From assembly GCA_905160935.1 (NCBI GenBank), contig CAJHZI010000447.1:243501-307500 (forward strand): a stretch of 64,000 nt of DNA, read 5' to 3'. The position numbers were made by a program, and so were the translations under genes. Shown piece by piece: positions 54,806-64,000 of this stretch. This DNA comes from Enchytraeus crypticus (Eukaryota > Annelida > Clitellata > Enchytraeida > Enchytraeidae). Within the stretch, counting starts at the first letter, position 1. Each line of letters opens with the position of its first letter. The notes beneath the pieces are model-generated. The model did no database searches and was not told the origin of the DNA. It saw only the letters and a program-made list of their open reading frames with translations.

Positions 54806-57800
54806 CCCCATCAAGTGGCATCTCTCGAGTCAGGTTAATTTGTATCGTCCGATAGGGGATGGCGCAGAGTCCACTACGAATGCAAATTTTAGATCTAATG
54901 TGGAGCGTCTCCTGCATCCAAGCGAAATTAGTAATCATATCTATGACGCAGGATCCAAGTTGAACGAGATGCTCGAAAGATTCACAACGATGGGGTCTGG
55001 TTGGATACTAGACAGCGTAGGTGACGTTATTGTAAAAGTAGCATCTTATAAACCTATATCCGCTTCCTCATATCTACCGACACCAAAATTTATTCGAGAT
55101 AAAAAAGCCACCATCAATATAAAAAATCTTGATGAAAAGTGCTTTTTGTATTGTTTGGCCGCTGCGGTGTATGTGATCCCTGAAAAAGAAAAAGAAAATA
55201 AACTAACGAAAAATCTCGAGCGCCCAAAGCAGTATTGGCCTCATCTTCATAAATTTAACGTATCCGGCATCGATTTCCCCATGCGCATCGATCAGGTCTC
55301 TAAATTTGAAAAGCAAAATCCAGAAATAAGTATCGGCATATTGAGTTACATTGAAGACGAAGACGATTGTATTCTGGCACCAATTTACATGAGCAAACAC
55401 CAAGATCGCCCACATCATGTTAACCTCCTTCTCTTAACTGATATTGACCAAAACGGCGCTCCACAAAGGCATTATATTTTAATACAAAATTTAGGTCGAC
55501 TATTTAGACACTTCAATCAAGGTTGCAATCAAGTTTTCCCCTGTAGATATTGTCTTCAACGTTTCTCCTCCGAAAAACTCCAAATTGCACACCAGCGAGA
55601 CTGCGGGACGAAACCTGCTCTAGCCATATCCTTTCCTCCCAGCGCTCCCAAGCCGCAGACAGAGGCTGAAAAGGCTGAACACGAGTCTTTGATGATGACT
55701 CTGGAGGAGAAGGCTGAGAGGTTAGAAGAGCTAGACGGGCCTGAACGCAGTTTCGTTGAGAGCCTTATCGAAGCGCGTAAGGAGGAAGAACTTCCAAATA
55801 TTTTAAAATTTACAGCTACTCAAAAACAATTTAAAGTTCCCTTTTGTATTATACTGTGATTTTGAATCATTTATAACAGACAAAGATGAAATACATACAC
55901 CCAGCGGCTTCTGCATGCTACGTGTATGTATGTATGAAAACGTAGAGTACAAAAAAGTATACACGTATAGCGGAGAAAATGTGATGGAGACTTTTTACGT
56001 CAAGCTGCGCGAAATTGATGGGGAAATTTCTAAAATATTAAATGAAAACGTCTCAATGAACGAAATGAGCGGCGCCGAAGTTCGCCAGTTTCATGAGGCT
56101 GATGTCTGCTTCCTCTGCCAGGAGCCTTTTGGAAAGAAGGTAAGACATCACGATCATGTTACTGGTAACTTTATCGCCGCTTGTTGTAACAAATGCAACC
56201 TTCAATTGAAACCTCGTAAATTTAATTCGAGGGGTTGGGACAAACCGAAGAAATCTGCACTTTATATGGAAGAGATACCCGGGGAAGGATACTATGCAGA
56301 CGATAATGACGCTGATGAGAAAGAGAAGTTGAGCTACTTGGTCCCTGTCATTTTTCACAATTCCAAAAACTACGACACTCACCACTTTTTAAAATTTTTA
56401 CAATCCAATTCCTTAGCTAAAATGAACGAAATTAGAGTCATCGCCACAAATTCCGAAAAATTCATAGCAGTCCAAATCGGCAATCTTAGAATCTTAGACT
56501 CTTGCCAATTCCTTCCCGGTTCCCTTGATTCTTTGGTAGAAAGTTTAAAGAAAGATGACGAGGAAAAGTTTATCCATACCAAACATCACTTTTTAAACCC
56601 TAATGAAAGATCTCTTATCTTGAGGAAAGGAGTCTATCCCTATGAATACATGAGTTCTAGGGATAAATTCAACGACCCTCAACTGCCTCCAATCCAACAA
56701 TTCTACAGTAAGTTGAGAGAATAAGAGTGTTCGAAAGAAGATTACGAACATGCCCAGGCAGTTTGGAAAGCGTTTGGTTTGAAAGATATGCAAGAGTATC
56801 ATGATCTGTACCTTCTTACCGACGTCCTTCTACTGGCTGACGTGTTTGAAAACTTTCGAACATTCTCGATAACAAATTACGATCTTGACCCTGCTCACTA
56901 CTACACCAGCCCCGGACTATCTTTTGACGCTTGCTTAAAAATGACAGAGGCAAAGATCGAGCTCTTAACGGAGCCCGATCACCTTCTCTTTTTCGAATCG
57001 GCTCTCCGAGGAGGCGTATCTATGATTACGCATAGGTACGCCGAAGCTAATAACCCAAGTCTGCAGAGCTACGATCCCCGGGTAGCCCACTCGTACATAC
57101 AGTACTATGATGCGAATAACCTGTACGGGTGGGCCATGTCTCAGCCCCTCCCCACTGGAAAGTTTACATTTTTAACAAGGAGAGAAATTGAGACAATCAA
57201 TTTCGCGCAGATCCCAGTAGACGCGGAAACGGGTTTCATGCTAGAGGTAGACTTAGAATATCCACCTCAGCTGCACGAGCTACACAACGACCTTCCCTTA
57301 GCCCCCGAAAGACTTTCTATCCCTGAATCGTTCCTCTCTCCTTACCAACTCGAACTTTTGACAAAATTGGGCGGAAAGCAAAATTTAAAAATTGAAAAAT
57401 TGGTGCCGAATTTCTTGCCAAAGACCCGATACGTGCTTTATTATAGAAATTTTCAATACTATTTGGAAAAAGGCTTGATCTGCAAGCAGATACATAGAGT
57501 GATGAGTTTCTCGCAAAGTCCGTGGATCAAGCCTTACATTGATTTTAACACAGCCCAGCGCCAAAATGCCAAGTCCCCCTCAGAAAAGAACTTTTTTAAA
57601 TTTTTAAATAATGCCATTTTTGGAAAAACAATGCAGAATTTACGAAAACAGACCAATATTAAAATTTGCATATCGGATAAACAGGCAAGGAATTTGGTCG
57701 CCAAACCCAATTATCAGTCTTTTCACAAAATAAATGATTCTCTCGTAGCCGTGCAAATGAAACAAGTACACGTATTCTGGGATAAACCGACATTCACCGG

Positions 57801-58392
57801 TGCCTGTATTTTAGACCTATCTAAACTACATCTTTTCAAATTCCATTACGATGTGATAAAGGCGAGATATGGAAATAAGGCTCAACTCTTGTTCACAGAC
57901 ACCGACTCGCTCTGCTATCACATCGTAACGGACGACTTGTACAGTGACATGACAGGGTTTGTAGATCACATGGACACTTCCAACTTCCCTCCCTCCAACC
58001 CTTGTTTTAGCAAAGTAAATGATCGAAAATTGGGATTTTTTAAAGACGAGTGCGAAGGGCTGCAACCACTCGCGTTTGTAGGATTAAGATCGAAAATGTA
58101 TAGCCTCCTGCTCCCAAACGGAAACAAGTCCACTGCGAAAGGAATTCAGAACTCGTTTCGTAAAAAACACATAACGCACGACACTTTTGTCGACAGTCTC
58201 GTGCAACAAACGAAAACGAGAGCTGAATTCTGCAGCATTCGCAGTAAGGCCCACGTTCTACGAACTCAAACTCTGACAAAAGACGGACTGAACCCCTTCG
58301 ACGACAAACGCTACATTCTCCCCGACGGATACACGACTTATGCGTACGGACATATCAAAATTTCATCCCATACAGGTACCGGTGTGGCGTAA
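54806..58392 (+). pseudogene. Polinton protein-primed DNA polymerase B (broken)
   Basis: Family B DNA polymerase that copies the element by protein priming. Recognisable parts in order: an N-terminal domain typical of Polinton PolB (KWHLSSQVNLYRPIGDG; DEKCFLYCLAAAVYVI), a C2H2-type finger (CRYCLQRFSSEKLQIAH), a His-Me-finger-like region (CFLCQEPFGKKVRHHDHVTG), the exonuclease side (VIFHNSKNYDTHHFLK; DVLLLADVFENFR), and the polymerase core with motif A (YYDANNLYGWAM), motif B (NNAIFGKTMQN) and motif C (FTDTDSLCYHI). The gene is fragmented, with about two breaks; its motifs are well kept, which points to recent loss. Confidence 0.9.
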
Positions 58393-58439
58393 AAATTCCA
58401 TGACCAAGCACATTTCATCTTCTCAAAATTAGGAAATAT

Positions 58440-58660
58440 TGTAAATATTGTATAATAGAGCAAATTGTAAATAAAAAATTATAAAAAATTGTATATAGAG
58501 ACTGCTGTATATAACCTTTCATATGTTGTAAATAGAGACTGTAATTAGATGTTGCTGGTGGCTTCGGTGTAAATAGAGACTATTGTAAATATTTTAAATA
58601 TAGACTGTGGTAAATATTGGCAATAGTCAATAAAGACTTTATTGCATATGTGTAGAGTCA
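58440..58660 (+). promoter_or_regulatory. Repeat-bearing intergenic region with AATAAA
   Basis: Between the polymerase and ATPase genes. It carries four or five copies of GTAAATAGAGACTG in the same direction, spaced 30-45 bases apart, then AATAAA at 58629-58634. It probably holds a polyadenylation site and perhaps the promoter of the next transcript. Confidence 0.5.
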
Positions 58661-58706
58661 TAAAGACTCGTGTTGGTTAACAAGATATCATCTTAGAAAA
58701 TGACGT

Positions 58707-59372
58707 ATGTGTTTCTATAAAAACTCTAACAATTACACGTTTAACGTCAGTCGCTTTCATTTATTAAACATGCAACATCCATTTACGGCTATGATATCGG
58801 GTCCGACCGGCTGCGGGAAGACCCAATTTACGCTAAAGCTTATTCAAAACGCGAACGAGATAATAACTCCATCCCCTCCGGAAATTGTATGGTGTTATGG
58901 AGTCTACCAAGATGTATTCAACTCCATTGAAAATGTCCGTTTCATCGAAGGCTTACCTGACATAAACGAATTTGACGGTACAAAGCGCGTCTTGCTCGTA
59001 ATAGACGATCTGATGCATGAAGCAAACGAAAAAGTTGCACAAATATTCACACAAGGCAGTCATCACAGAAACATTTCGATACTATTTCTAACACAAAACA
59101 TATTTCACAGCTCTAAACACAACAGAACCATGAACCTCAATACACACTACATAGTGCTCCTCAAAAACCCAAGAGATGTAGGACAAGTCGCTATATTAGG
59201 CAGGCAGATGTTTGCAAAAGGCAAGTTTTTGGAAGATGCATTTAAAGATGCTACATCCAAGCCTTACGGTTATCTATTTATCGATCTAAAACCCAACACA
59301 GACGAACAATTGAGAGTAAGAACAAACATTTTTTCAGACGAGGCTCCGCAATTCGTCTACGTACCTAAATAA
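58707..59372 (+). CDS. Polinton packaging ATPase (FtsK/HerA-like)
   Basis: 221 residues. P-loop GPTGCGKTQFT (about residues 32-42), Walker B RVLLVIDDLMHE (about 94-105), followed by a QGSHHRNISILFLTQNIF block typical of the viral A32/FtsK-like packaging ATPases, where the helix after Walker B positions a sensor residue. It would drive DNA into the capsid. Start at ATG reading MCFYKNSNNYTF. Frame intact. Confidence 0.92.
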   Translation: MCFYKNSNNYTFNVSRFHLLNMQHPFTAMISGPTGCGKTQFTLKLIQNANEIITPSPPEIVWCYGVYQDVFNSIENVRFIEGLPDINEFDGTKRVLLVIDDLMHEANEKVAQIFTQGSHHRNISILFLTQNIFHSSKHNRTMNLNTHYIVLLKNPRDVGQVAILGRQMFAKGKFLEDAFKDATSKPYGYLFIDLKPNTDEQLRVRTNIFSDEAPQFVYVPK

Positions 59373-59419
59373 AAGGTCCAGTTATCCTCACCAATCATTC
59401 ATTTCAGTTAGAATGTCGA

Positions 59420-59764
59420 ATGAGCAACATGTCTCGCAGAATTAGAGAGCACGCTCCGACTTTGAGGTTACTTAATAGATCTAGCGAGTCGCAGAGAAAG
59501 AGTTGGCTAAAGAGATATTTAGATAGAGACTTTGTAAATTGCGTGTGCGAGTGCGCTCAAAATTTGCTGCACGGTAAAGTTCCGTTGAATAAAAAACAAA
59601 AGCTGGTCTTAGCTCGTCGTAAAAAGAGTCTGCGTGAACTCGTTAAACGCAAAGTCAGTTTATCTAGAAAGAAGAGAATCATTCAGACCGGCGGATTTCT
59701 AGGAGCCTTGCTAGGTCCCATTGTTTCTATACTGGGAGGCCTGTTTGGTGGCAACAGCGCGTGA
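59420..59764 (+). CDS. Small basic Polinton protein with glycine-rich hydrophobic tail
   Basis: 114 residues, strongly Lys/Arg-rich (RRIREHAPTLRLL, RYLDRDFVNCVCECAQNLL), ending in GGFLGALLGPIVSILGGLFG, an amphipathic, membrane-active-looking tail. This protein is regular in Polintons and adintoviruses. By comparison with small capsid-associated membrane-active peptides in those viruses it may act in virion entry or assembly, but that is inference. Its stop codon overlaps the next start by one base. Confidence 0.75.
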   Translation: MSNMSRRIREHAPTLRLLNRSSESQRKSWLKRYLDRDFVNCVCECAQNLLHGKVPLNKKQKLVLARRKKSLRELVKRKVSLSRKKRIIQTGGFLGALLGPIVSILGGLFGGNSA

Positions 59765-60405
59765 TGGAACATGCAAAGAAATTTGTATTGCTTGATCCGG
59801 CAATGTACGCGCGAATGCAAGCTGCAGCTACACCCATCAATACGCAGAATAGGAGTTCTCAAATGGATATGACTGTCAAAAATATATTGGAAGGCGACGA
59901 ACCTGACGATGTAAAAGCGAAGCCTTACACTATGGCGCTAAATAAATTTCGCTCGCGCGAATCCGTAAAGCGCAACGAGATGGAGGAAGGTGAAATCTTA
60001 GAGTCTATTCCCGCAAGTTCGAGACATAGAGCAAAGAAATTGCTACGCATAGTAAAGCAAAGCCCGCATATCGCATGGAACGAACGCGGCGAATTGATAT
60101 ATAACCAGTCGCCCATATTCGGATCTAACATCATCGAGCTATTTAACGATATTCTAAGTCAGAAAAAAGTTGAGCGGCCGCTTGGGTGGTTAGAATTTTC
60201 TAGAGGATTGGCCGAATCGTCGGAAATCAACAAAGAACTCGTCTCCAACTACGCGAGTTGGAAAGTTATAAGTCGAAGAAAACAGCCTATACTATCAGTT
60301 GTAACTACACCTCCGGTGGAGAGAAGGTCGAGAAATATTGAAAGGACGAGCGAGCGCAGATCTGCGAGAAGACGAGTACGTACAAGAAGTTGGGAAGAAT
60401 ATTAA
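59764..60405 (+). CDS. Conserved Polinton protein of unknown function
   Basis: 213 residues from ATG (MEHAKKFVLLDPAMYARM). The central part carries AKKLLRIVKQSPHIAWNERG, ELIYNQSPIFGSNIIELFND and GWLEFSRGLAESS, a pattern shared by an uncharacterised protein found in many animal Polintons. The C terminus is very basic (RRSARRRVRTRSWEEY). Integrase starts two bases after its stop. Confidence 0.7.
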   Translation: MEHAKKFVLLDPAMYARMQAAATPINTQNRSSQMDMTVKNILEGDEPDDVKAKPYTMALNKFRSRESVKRNEMEEGEILESIPASSRHRAKKLLRIVKQSPHIAWNERGELIYNQSPIFGSNIIELFNDILSQKKVERPLGWLEFSRGLAESSEINKELVSNYASWKVISRRKQPILSVVTTPPVERRSRNIERTSERRSARRRVRTRSWEEY

Positions 60406-60407
60406 CA

Positions 60408-61424
60408 ATGGAAATCGCGTACTTTACCCCCGAAGCTGCCGGGAGTTTTACTTCTGTCAAAAACTTGGCGAAATATTCTTCAAGTGCTTTGAAAGAGGCC
60501 CGCGAGTTTCTCGAAGGGCAGGATGCGTACACCTTGCACAAACCGATTCGTCGCAAGTTTCCACGGCGGAAAACAATTTCTCTCGCAATAGATCGAATAT
60601 GGCAGCTGGATTTGGCAGATTTGACCAGCATTTCGCGTCACAACGACAACTACAAATTTATCTTGACTTGTATAGACTGTTACAGTCGCTATGCATTTGC
60701 CGCGGCGGTTAAAAATAAGACTGCACCCGAAGTAAAGTCTGCCTTCGAAAAGATTTTACTGGAAAGCGACAGATGTCCTATCTACGTGCAAACGGACAAA
60801 GGGAGGGAATTTCTCAACGCTATATTTCTCTCCTTTCTGAAGCAACGTTCAATAGTACATTATACTAGCGAAAATGATGATATTAAATGCGCTCTAGTCG
60901 AACGATTTAATAGAACGTTAAAAAGTAAGATGTGGAAATATTTTACTCGTGTAAAATCTCTACGTTTCATCGAAGTTCTTCCCAAACTCGTACAGTCGTA
61001 TAATGATACTTATCACACGAGTATAAAAATGGCTCCTAGCGAGATGAATAATCATTATCAGAGCGACACTGAAGACAGAAGGACGAGTAAGGAGTGGAAA
61101 TTTGAAGTCGGAGACACCGTTCGCATAAGTAGACGGTTAGAAGCGTTTCGCAATGGATACGAAGGTGGATGGTCAAAAGAAGTTTTCGTAGTATTCCGCT
61201 ATTCGACAGAGCCACCTTCTTATGCACTCAAAGACTATTCTGGAGAAGATATCAAGGGAAAATTTTATGCTGAGGAGCTGCAAAGAGTTCAAAAAGATCC
61301 GTCATTATTTGAAGTTGAGAGAATTTTGAGAACTAGAACGAGAAAGGGAAAGAAACAGTACTTTGTTCGTTGGGTTGGATACGATTCTAAACACGACACT
61401 TGGGTAGATGAACTCGTTATGTGA
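60408..61424 (+). CDS. Polinton integrase with chromodomain
   Basis: Retroviral-type integrase, 338 residues from the ATG reading MEIAYFTPEA. RNase-H-like core: D in WQLDLADL, D in VQTDKGREF, E in ALVERFNRTLK (the DDE triad). The C-terminal part has a beta-barrel-like segment (KFEVGDTVRISRR) and then a chromodomain (FEVERILRTRTRKGKKQYFVRWVGYDSKHDTWV, split here by name only). The chromodomain would direct integration to chromatin marks (family knowledge). Frame intact. Confidence 0.93.
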   Translation: MEIAYFTPEAAGSFTSVKNLAKYSSSALKEAREFLEGQDAYTLHKPIRRKFPRRKTISLAIDRIWQLDLADLTSISRHNDNYKFILTCIDCYSRYAFAAAVKNKTAPEVKSAFEKILLESDRCPIYVQTDKGREFLNAIFLSFLKQRSIVHYTSENDDIKCALVERFNRTLKSKMWKYFTRVKSLRFIEVLPKLVQSYNDTYHTSIKMAPSEMNNHYQSDTEDRRTSKEWKFEVGDTVRISRRLEAFRNGYEGGWSKEVFVVFRYSTEPPSYALKDYSGEDIKGKFYAEELQRVQKDPSLFEVERILRTRTRKGKKQYFVRWVGYDSKHDTWVDELVM

Positions 61425-61660
61425 TGAGCGATACTGGTAGCAGCAGATGGACTTTGTGCCGACAAGAAGTTCCAAGTCGCGAAGTTATATTTTTTGCACA
61501 GATCGGCATATTAAATTATAATTTGTATACATTTGCATCATAATTTGTGTTTCGCTTGCAAACTTATCGTTGGGAGTTGGTAATCAAGCCCTGTCGTCAT
61601 CCCTCTTGGGCGCGTCTTTGGGATATTTGCTACCCGCTCCGAAAGTTGGAAAGAAGCGCG
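61425..61660 (+). other. Integrase-penton gap
   Basis: No full gene. A frame over 61560-61660 encodes SLLGASLGYLLPAPKVGKK-like sequence without a clear start. It may be the relic or part of a small hydrophobic protein. Confidence 0.3.
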
Positions 61661-62533
61661 ATGTCTCATTTTTACCTAACGTTGCCGAGCAACAGCTCGA
61701 TGAGGTATTATCCAGATAATACCCTTACGAAGTATACTACAAAGCTACACAATGAAATAAGTCTGCAGGGAGAGTGGGAAGTTGGATTGTCTGAAATAAT
61801 TTTGCCGAAGACGTGGTTTAACGTTGGAAAATTTCAGCGAATTAGCTTTCTGTGCACTAGTGGCGATACGCCTGAAAGAAACGGTGAGGAAGAAGTCGAG
61901 GATGCCCAAAAAATATTGATTATAGATATTCCTATAGATGTGGGATACTATGCTGATGTGAGCGCTCTCGTTAACGAAATAAACTCGAAAATAGACACTT
62001 ATTTCAACTCGTCCTTAGCCAACTTGTCCCCTGGGAAGATACGCAAACGGATCCGGAGAGAAGGATTCCCTAAATTTCTGTATAACCCAAATAACTACAA
62101 GTCATATCTTCGAGTCACACCACATACCACAGTGTCCATTGGCGGTGAACTATGTGATATCTTGGGTTTCGATAGACATAATATGCCGCTAACGAACTTG
62201 AGCAATGATTCTACAGAATTTCGCTCTGACAGAATATGTGACGTAAATGCTGGTCGTCACACGCTGTACGTCTACTGCGACGTATTGGAGAACGTCCCCG
62301 TAGGTGATACGCTGGCGCCGCTACTGCGTACTATAGACGTAGATGGTGCATACGGATCTTCGATACATAGAGATTTTGTTAAGCCGCGATATGCACCTTT
62401 GCAAAAGAAGACCTTTGATTCGCTGAAGATAGATATAAGGGATGGATTGGGACGTAGGGTGCCATTCGAGAGCGGAACGTTGACTGTTACACTTCACTTT
62501 ACACGTGCTAATTCATCATATCTACTAACATGA
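61661..62533 (+). CDS. Polinton minor capsid (penton-like) protein
   Basis: Starts at ATG reading MSHFYLTLPSNSSMRYYPDN, the conserved beginning of this family. It continues TKLHNEISLQGEWEVGLSEI and ILPKTWFNV. Later blocks include LRVTPHTTVSIGGELCDILG, AGRHTLYVYCDVLE and VDGAYGSSIHRDFVKPRYAP. Single jelly-roll vertex protein in Polintons and adintoviruses. An in-frame upstream stretch to 61547 is unlikely to be used. The next gene starts within its stop codon (ATGA). Confidence 0.88.
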   Translation: MSHFYLTLPSNSSMRYYPDNTLTKYTTKLHNEISLQGEWEVGLSEIILPKTWFNVGKFQRISFLCTSGDTPERNGEEEVEDAQKILIIDIPIDVGYYADVSALVNEINSKIDTYFNSSLANLSPGKIRKRIRREGFPKFLYNPNNYKSYLRVTPHTTVSIGGELCDILGFDRHNMPLTNLSNDSTEFRSDRICDVNAGRHTLYVYCDVLENVPVGDTLAPLLRTIDVDGAYGSSIHRDFVKPRYAPLQKKTFDSLKIDIRDGLGRRVPFESGTLTVTLHFTRANSSYLLT

Positions 62534-62922
62534 GGAAGAAGTTTTGTTGCGATGCTTCGAGGGATATGTACGAATCGTACTATTTGAATCAGAGCGGGAA
62601 TGGAATGCCAGTGTTTGTTGGCGCTAGCGGACAGAGAGGACATGGTTTGGGTAGTATGCTGAGTGGATTGTTTAGATCGGCATTTCCACTGATTAAACGA
62701 GGTCTGGCAGCATTTGGTAGACATGCACTCAAGACAGGTCTTGAGATTGCAAACGATGTAGCGAGCGGCGAGTCTCTAAAAGAATCGAGCAAAAGACGAG
62801 TGCCTGATGGTATAAAACGCTTCGTAACATCAGAAAATTTCATTAATCAGTCTGGAAGCGGAAGAAGACGGAACAAGAAAAGGCGAATTTCTAAAGAGAA
62901 ACACAACGACATATTTACATAA
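62530..62922 (+). CDS. Small basic Polinton virion-type protein
   Basis: 130 residues with MPVFVGASGQRGHGLGSMLS, GLFRSAFPLIKRGLAAFGRH, and an Arg/Lys-rich tail ending GRRRNKKRRISK. The Q.GHG.G...SGLFR...P pattern is shared by a small protein next to the capsid gene in many animal Polintons. By position and charge it could be a core or DNA-binding protein. It overlaps both neighbours, by four bases and one base. Confidence 0.75.
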   Translation: MRKKFCCDASRDMYESYYLNQSGNGMPVFVGASGQRGHGLGSMLSGLFRSAFPLIKRGLAAFGRHALKTGLEIANDVASGESLKESSKRRVPDGIKRFVTSENFINQSGSGRRRNKKRRISKEKHNDIFT

Positions 62923-64000
62923 TGGCGTTCGTACATCCGCAAAGCTGCGAATGTGTCAAGTCGGAACTTGATATATTCTCCGTTCCTCCTACACAAACCA
63001 GCATAGAGAGTGGAAGTTATGTCGAATATAATCCTATCAGCAGCATCAGCGAAGGAACTCCTATTGAGTTTGTTATTAGCGGTAGCGGACAAGACTACAT
63101 CGACTTGGCAAACACTCAGCTGTACGTCAAGTTGGATGTGCGCAGAGGTAATAATGCTGCGATCATCAACACCAGCCAGGTCGGACCAGTCAATCTGCTT
63201 CTACATTCCCTATTTGCTGAAGTGGATATAAAATTAAACGACGTGCTAATTACCTCAACCAATAATACTTATGCCTATCGTGCTTATCTCGAAACGCTGT
63301 TGAGCTATGGAGATGAATCTAAATCTACTCAACTTAGCGCTGCACTCTTCACAAAAGATGATGCGGGTAAAATGGACGATGCTAACCCACTGGAAGGAGC
63401 AACCAATTCTGGACTTAAAAAGAGATATGCATACATAAGCGAAGGAAAATCTGTCGATTTGCTCGGTCGCATTCACGCTGATCTGTTTTATCAGCAGAAA
63501 TATATTCCTAATGATGTAACCATTCGCATAAGACTTGTGCGCAACAAGAACAACTTCTGTCTGATGTCTGGTACTCCAGAGGAAAACTACAAGATACGAA
63601 TTCAGGATTGTAAAATCTACGCTAGAAAAGTCAAGCTGAGCCCCTCGGTCTTTGTCGCTCACGCCAAAGCCCTTGAGCATGGAAATGCAAAATATCCCCT
63701 GCGACGCGTAGTCTGCAAAACCTTTACAGTGCCTACTGGAAATTTAGACTGTAGCCAAGAAAATCTGTTCTCAGGACAACTTCCCACTCGTCTCGTCATC
63801 GGCTGCGTAGACAACGATGCCTACAACGGAAACTACGGAAAGAATCCGTTTAACTTTAAACATTACAACCTGTCGCAACTAAAGTGTATCTGGATGGACA
63901 GCAGCAGAGCATCACACCGCTGGAGCCGAACTTTGCTAATAATCAGTATATAAATGCCTACATGACTCTGTTTACTGCCACTAAAAAACAGTTTAGCAAC
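62922..64000 (+). pseudogene. Polinton major capsid protein, cut by window edge
   Basis: Hexon-like double-jelly-roll major capsid protein. The N-terminal part reads YNPISSISEGTPIEFVISGS, GQDYIDLANTQLYVKLDV, then VGPVNLLLHSLFAEVDIKLN, the most conserved part of this family. A second set of strands follows (ADLFYQQKYIPNDVTIRIRL, YKIRIQDCKIYARKV). The gene runs beyond the window. It is counted among the about three breaks of the element, so I mark it broken. Confidence 0.9.

Larger units (their letters stand above)
52870..64000 (+). mobile_element. Polinton (Maverick/adintovirus-like), right end outside window
   Basis: A large self-synthesising DNA element recognised by its gene set: protein-primed PolB, FtsK/HerA-type ATPase, chromodomain integrase, penton-like minor capsid and hexon-like major capsid protein, all on the plus strand. 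The left boundary is uncertain (between about 52.06 and 52.9 kb), because the terminal inverted repeat can only be proved against its partner beyond the window. The maturation protease gene is not in view. Most frames are open; about three breaks in all are visible, so this copy is broken but not old. Confidence 0.93.

Noticed and set aside
52870-64000. Adenain-type protease within the Polinton
   Set aside because: Looked for between all recognised genes; none found. It may lie beyond the right edge.

Overview
The window looks like AT-rich nuclear DNA from an invertebrate animal, probably marine. It shows spliceosomal GT/AG introns, many microsatellites, and a mixture of RTE-, CR1- and L2-like LINEs, tRNA- and 5S-derived SINEs, Tc1/mariner and hAT elements and a Polinton. 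I cannot fix the phylum from the sequence alone. The octamer TAGGCCTA recurs far more often than this base composition predicts.

Layout. 1-30 kb is almost entirely repeat debris. It holds a CT-rich satellite, 27-, 36- and 31-bp minisatellites, (TAA)n and (TA)n tracts, two families of RTE-like LINE ends, L2-like LINE fragments, and a CR1 LINE (19.17-22.49 kb) sitting inside an older RTE copy and itself split by a short repeat. It also holds an internally deleted mariner (24.88-25.73 kb) and a hAT-like inverted-repeat element (28.37-29.98 kb). 30.2-48.4 kb carries on the minus strand what I read as a real host gene of at least seven exons. All inferred junctions keep reading phase, and the predicted product is a basic, RS-rich protein of about 306 residues that I do not recognise. 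Its introns are filled with transposons: a DD37E mariner nested in a hAT-like element, RTE and L2 copies, a 5S-rRNA-derived SINE, tRNA-Ser-like SINEs and an intact DD37D mariner. 48.4-52.3 kb is mostly non-coding, with a 160-175-bp direct repeat, an RTE end and an irregular TACTAATTAGCCCGA repeat block.

From about 52.9 kb to the right edge lies a Polinton (Maverick/adintovirus-like) element on the plus strand. It has a TATA-led, apparently spliced 5' block, a protein-primed family B DNA polymerase, an FtsK/HerA-type packaging ATPase, two small conserved proteins, a chromodomain integrase, a minor capsid (penton-like) protein, a small basic protein and the major capsid protein, which runs off the window. 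Neighbouring genes in the capsid half touch or overlap by a few bases. The element is mostly open but carries about three breaks in the visible part. The maturation protease and the right terminal repeat are not in view.

How it works together. The RTE, CR1 and L2 LINEs supply 3' ends that the SINEs appear to copy: a 5S-derived SINE shares its tail with the CR1, and a tRNA-Ser-like SINE shares its tail with the L2-like LINE. RTE 3' ends repeatedly sit against microsatellites. The nested insertions give a relative order, with RTE older than CR1, RTE older than L2, and hAT older than the DD37E mariner.
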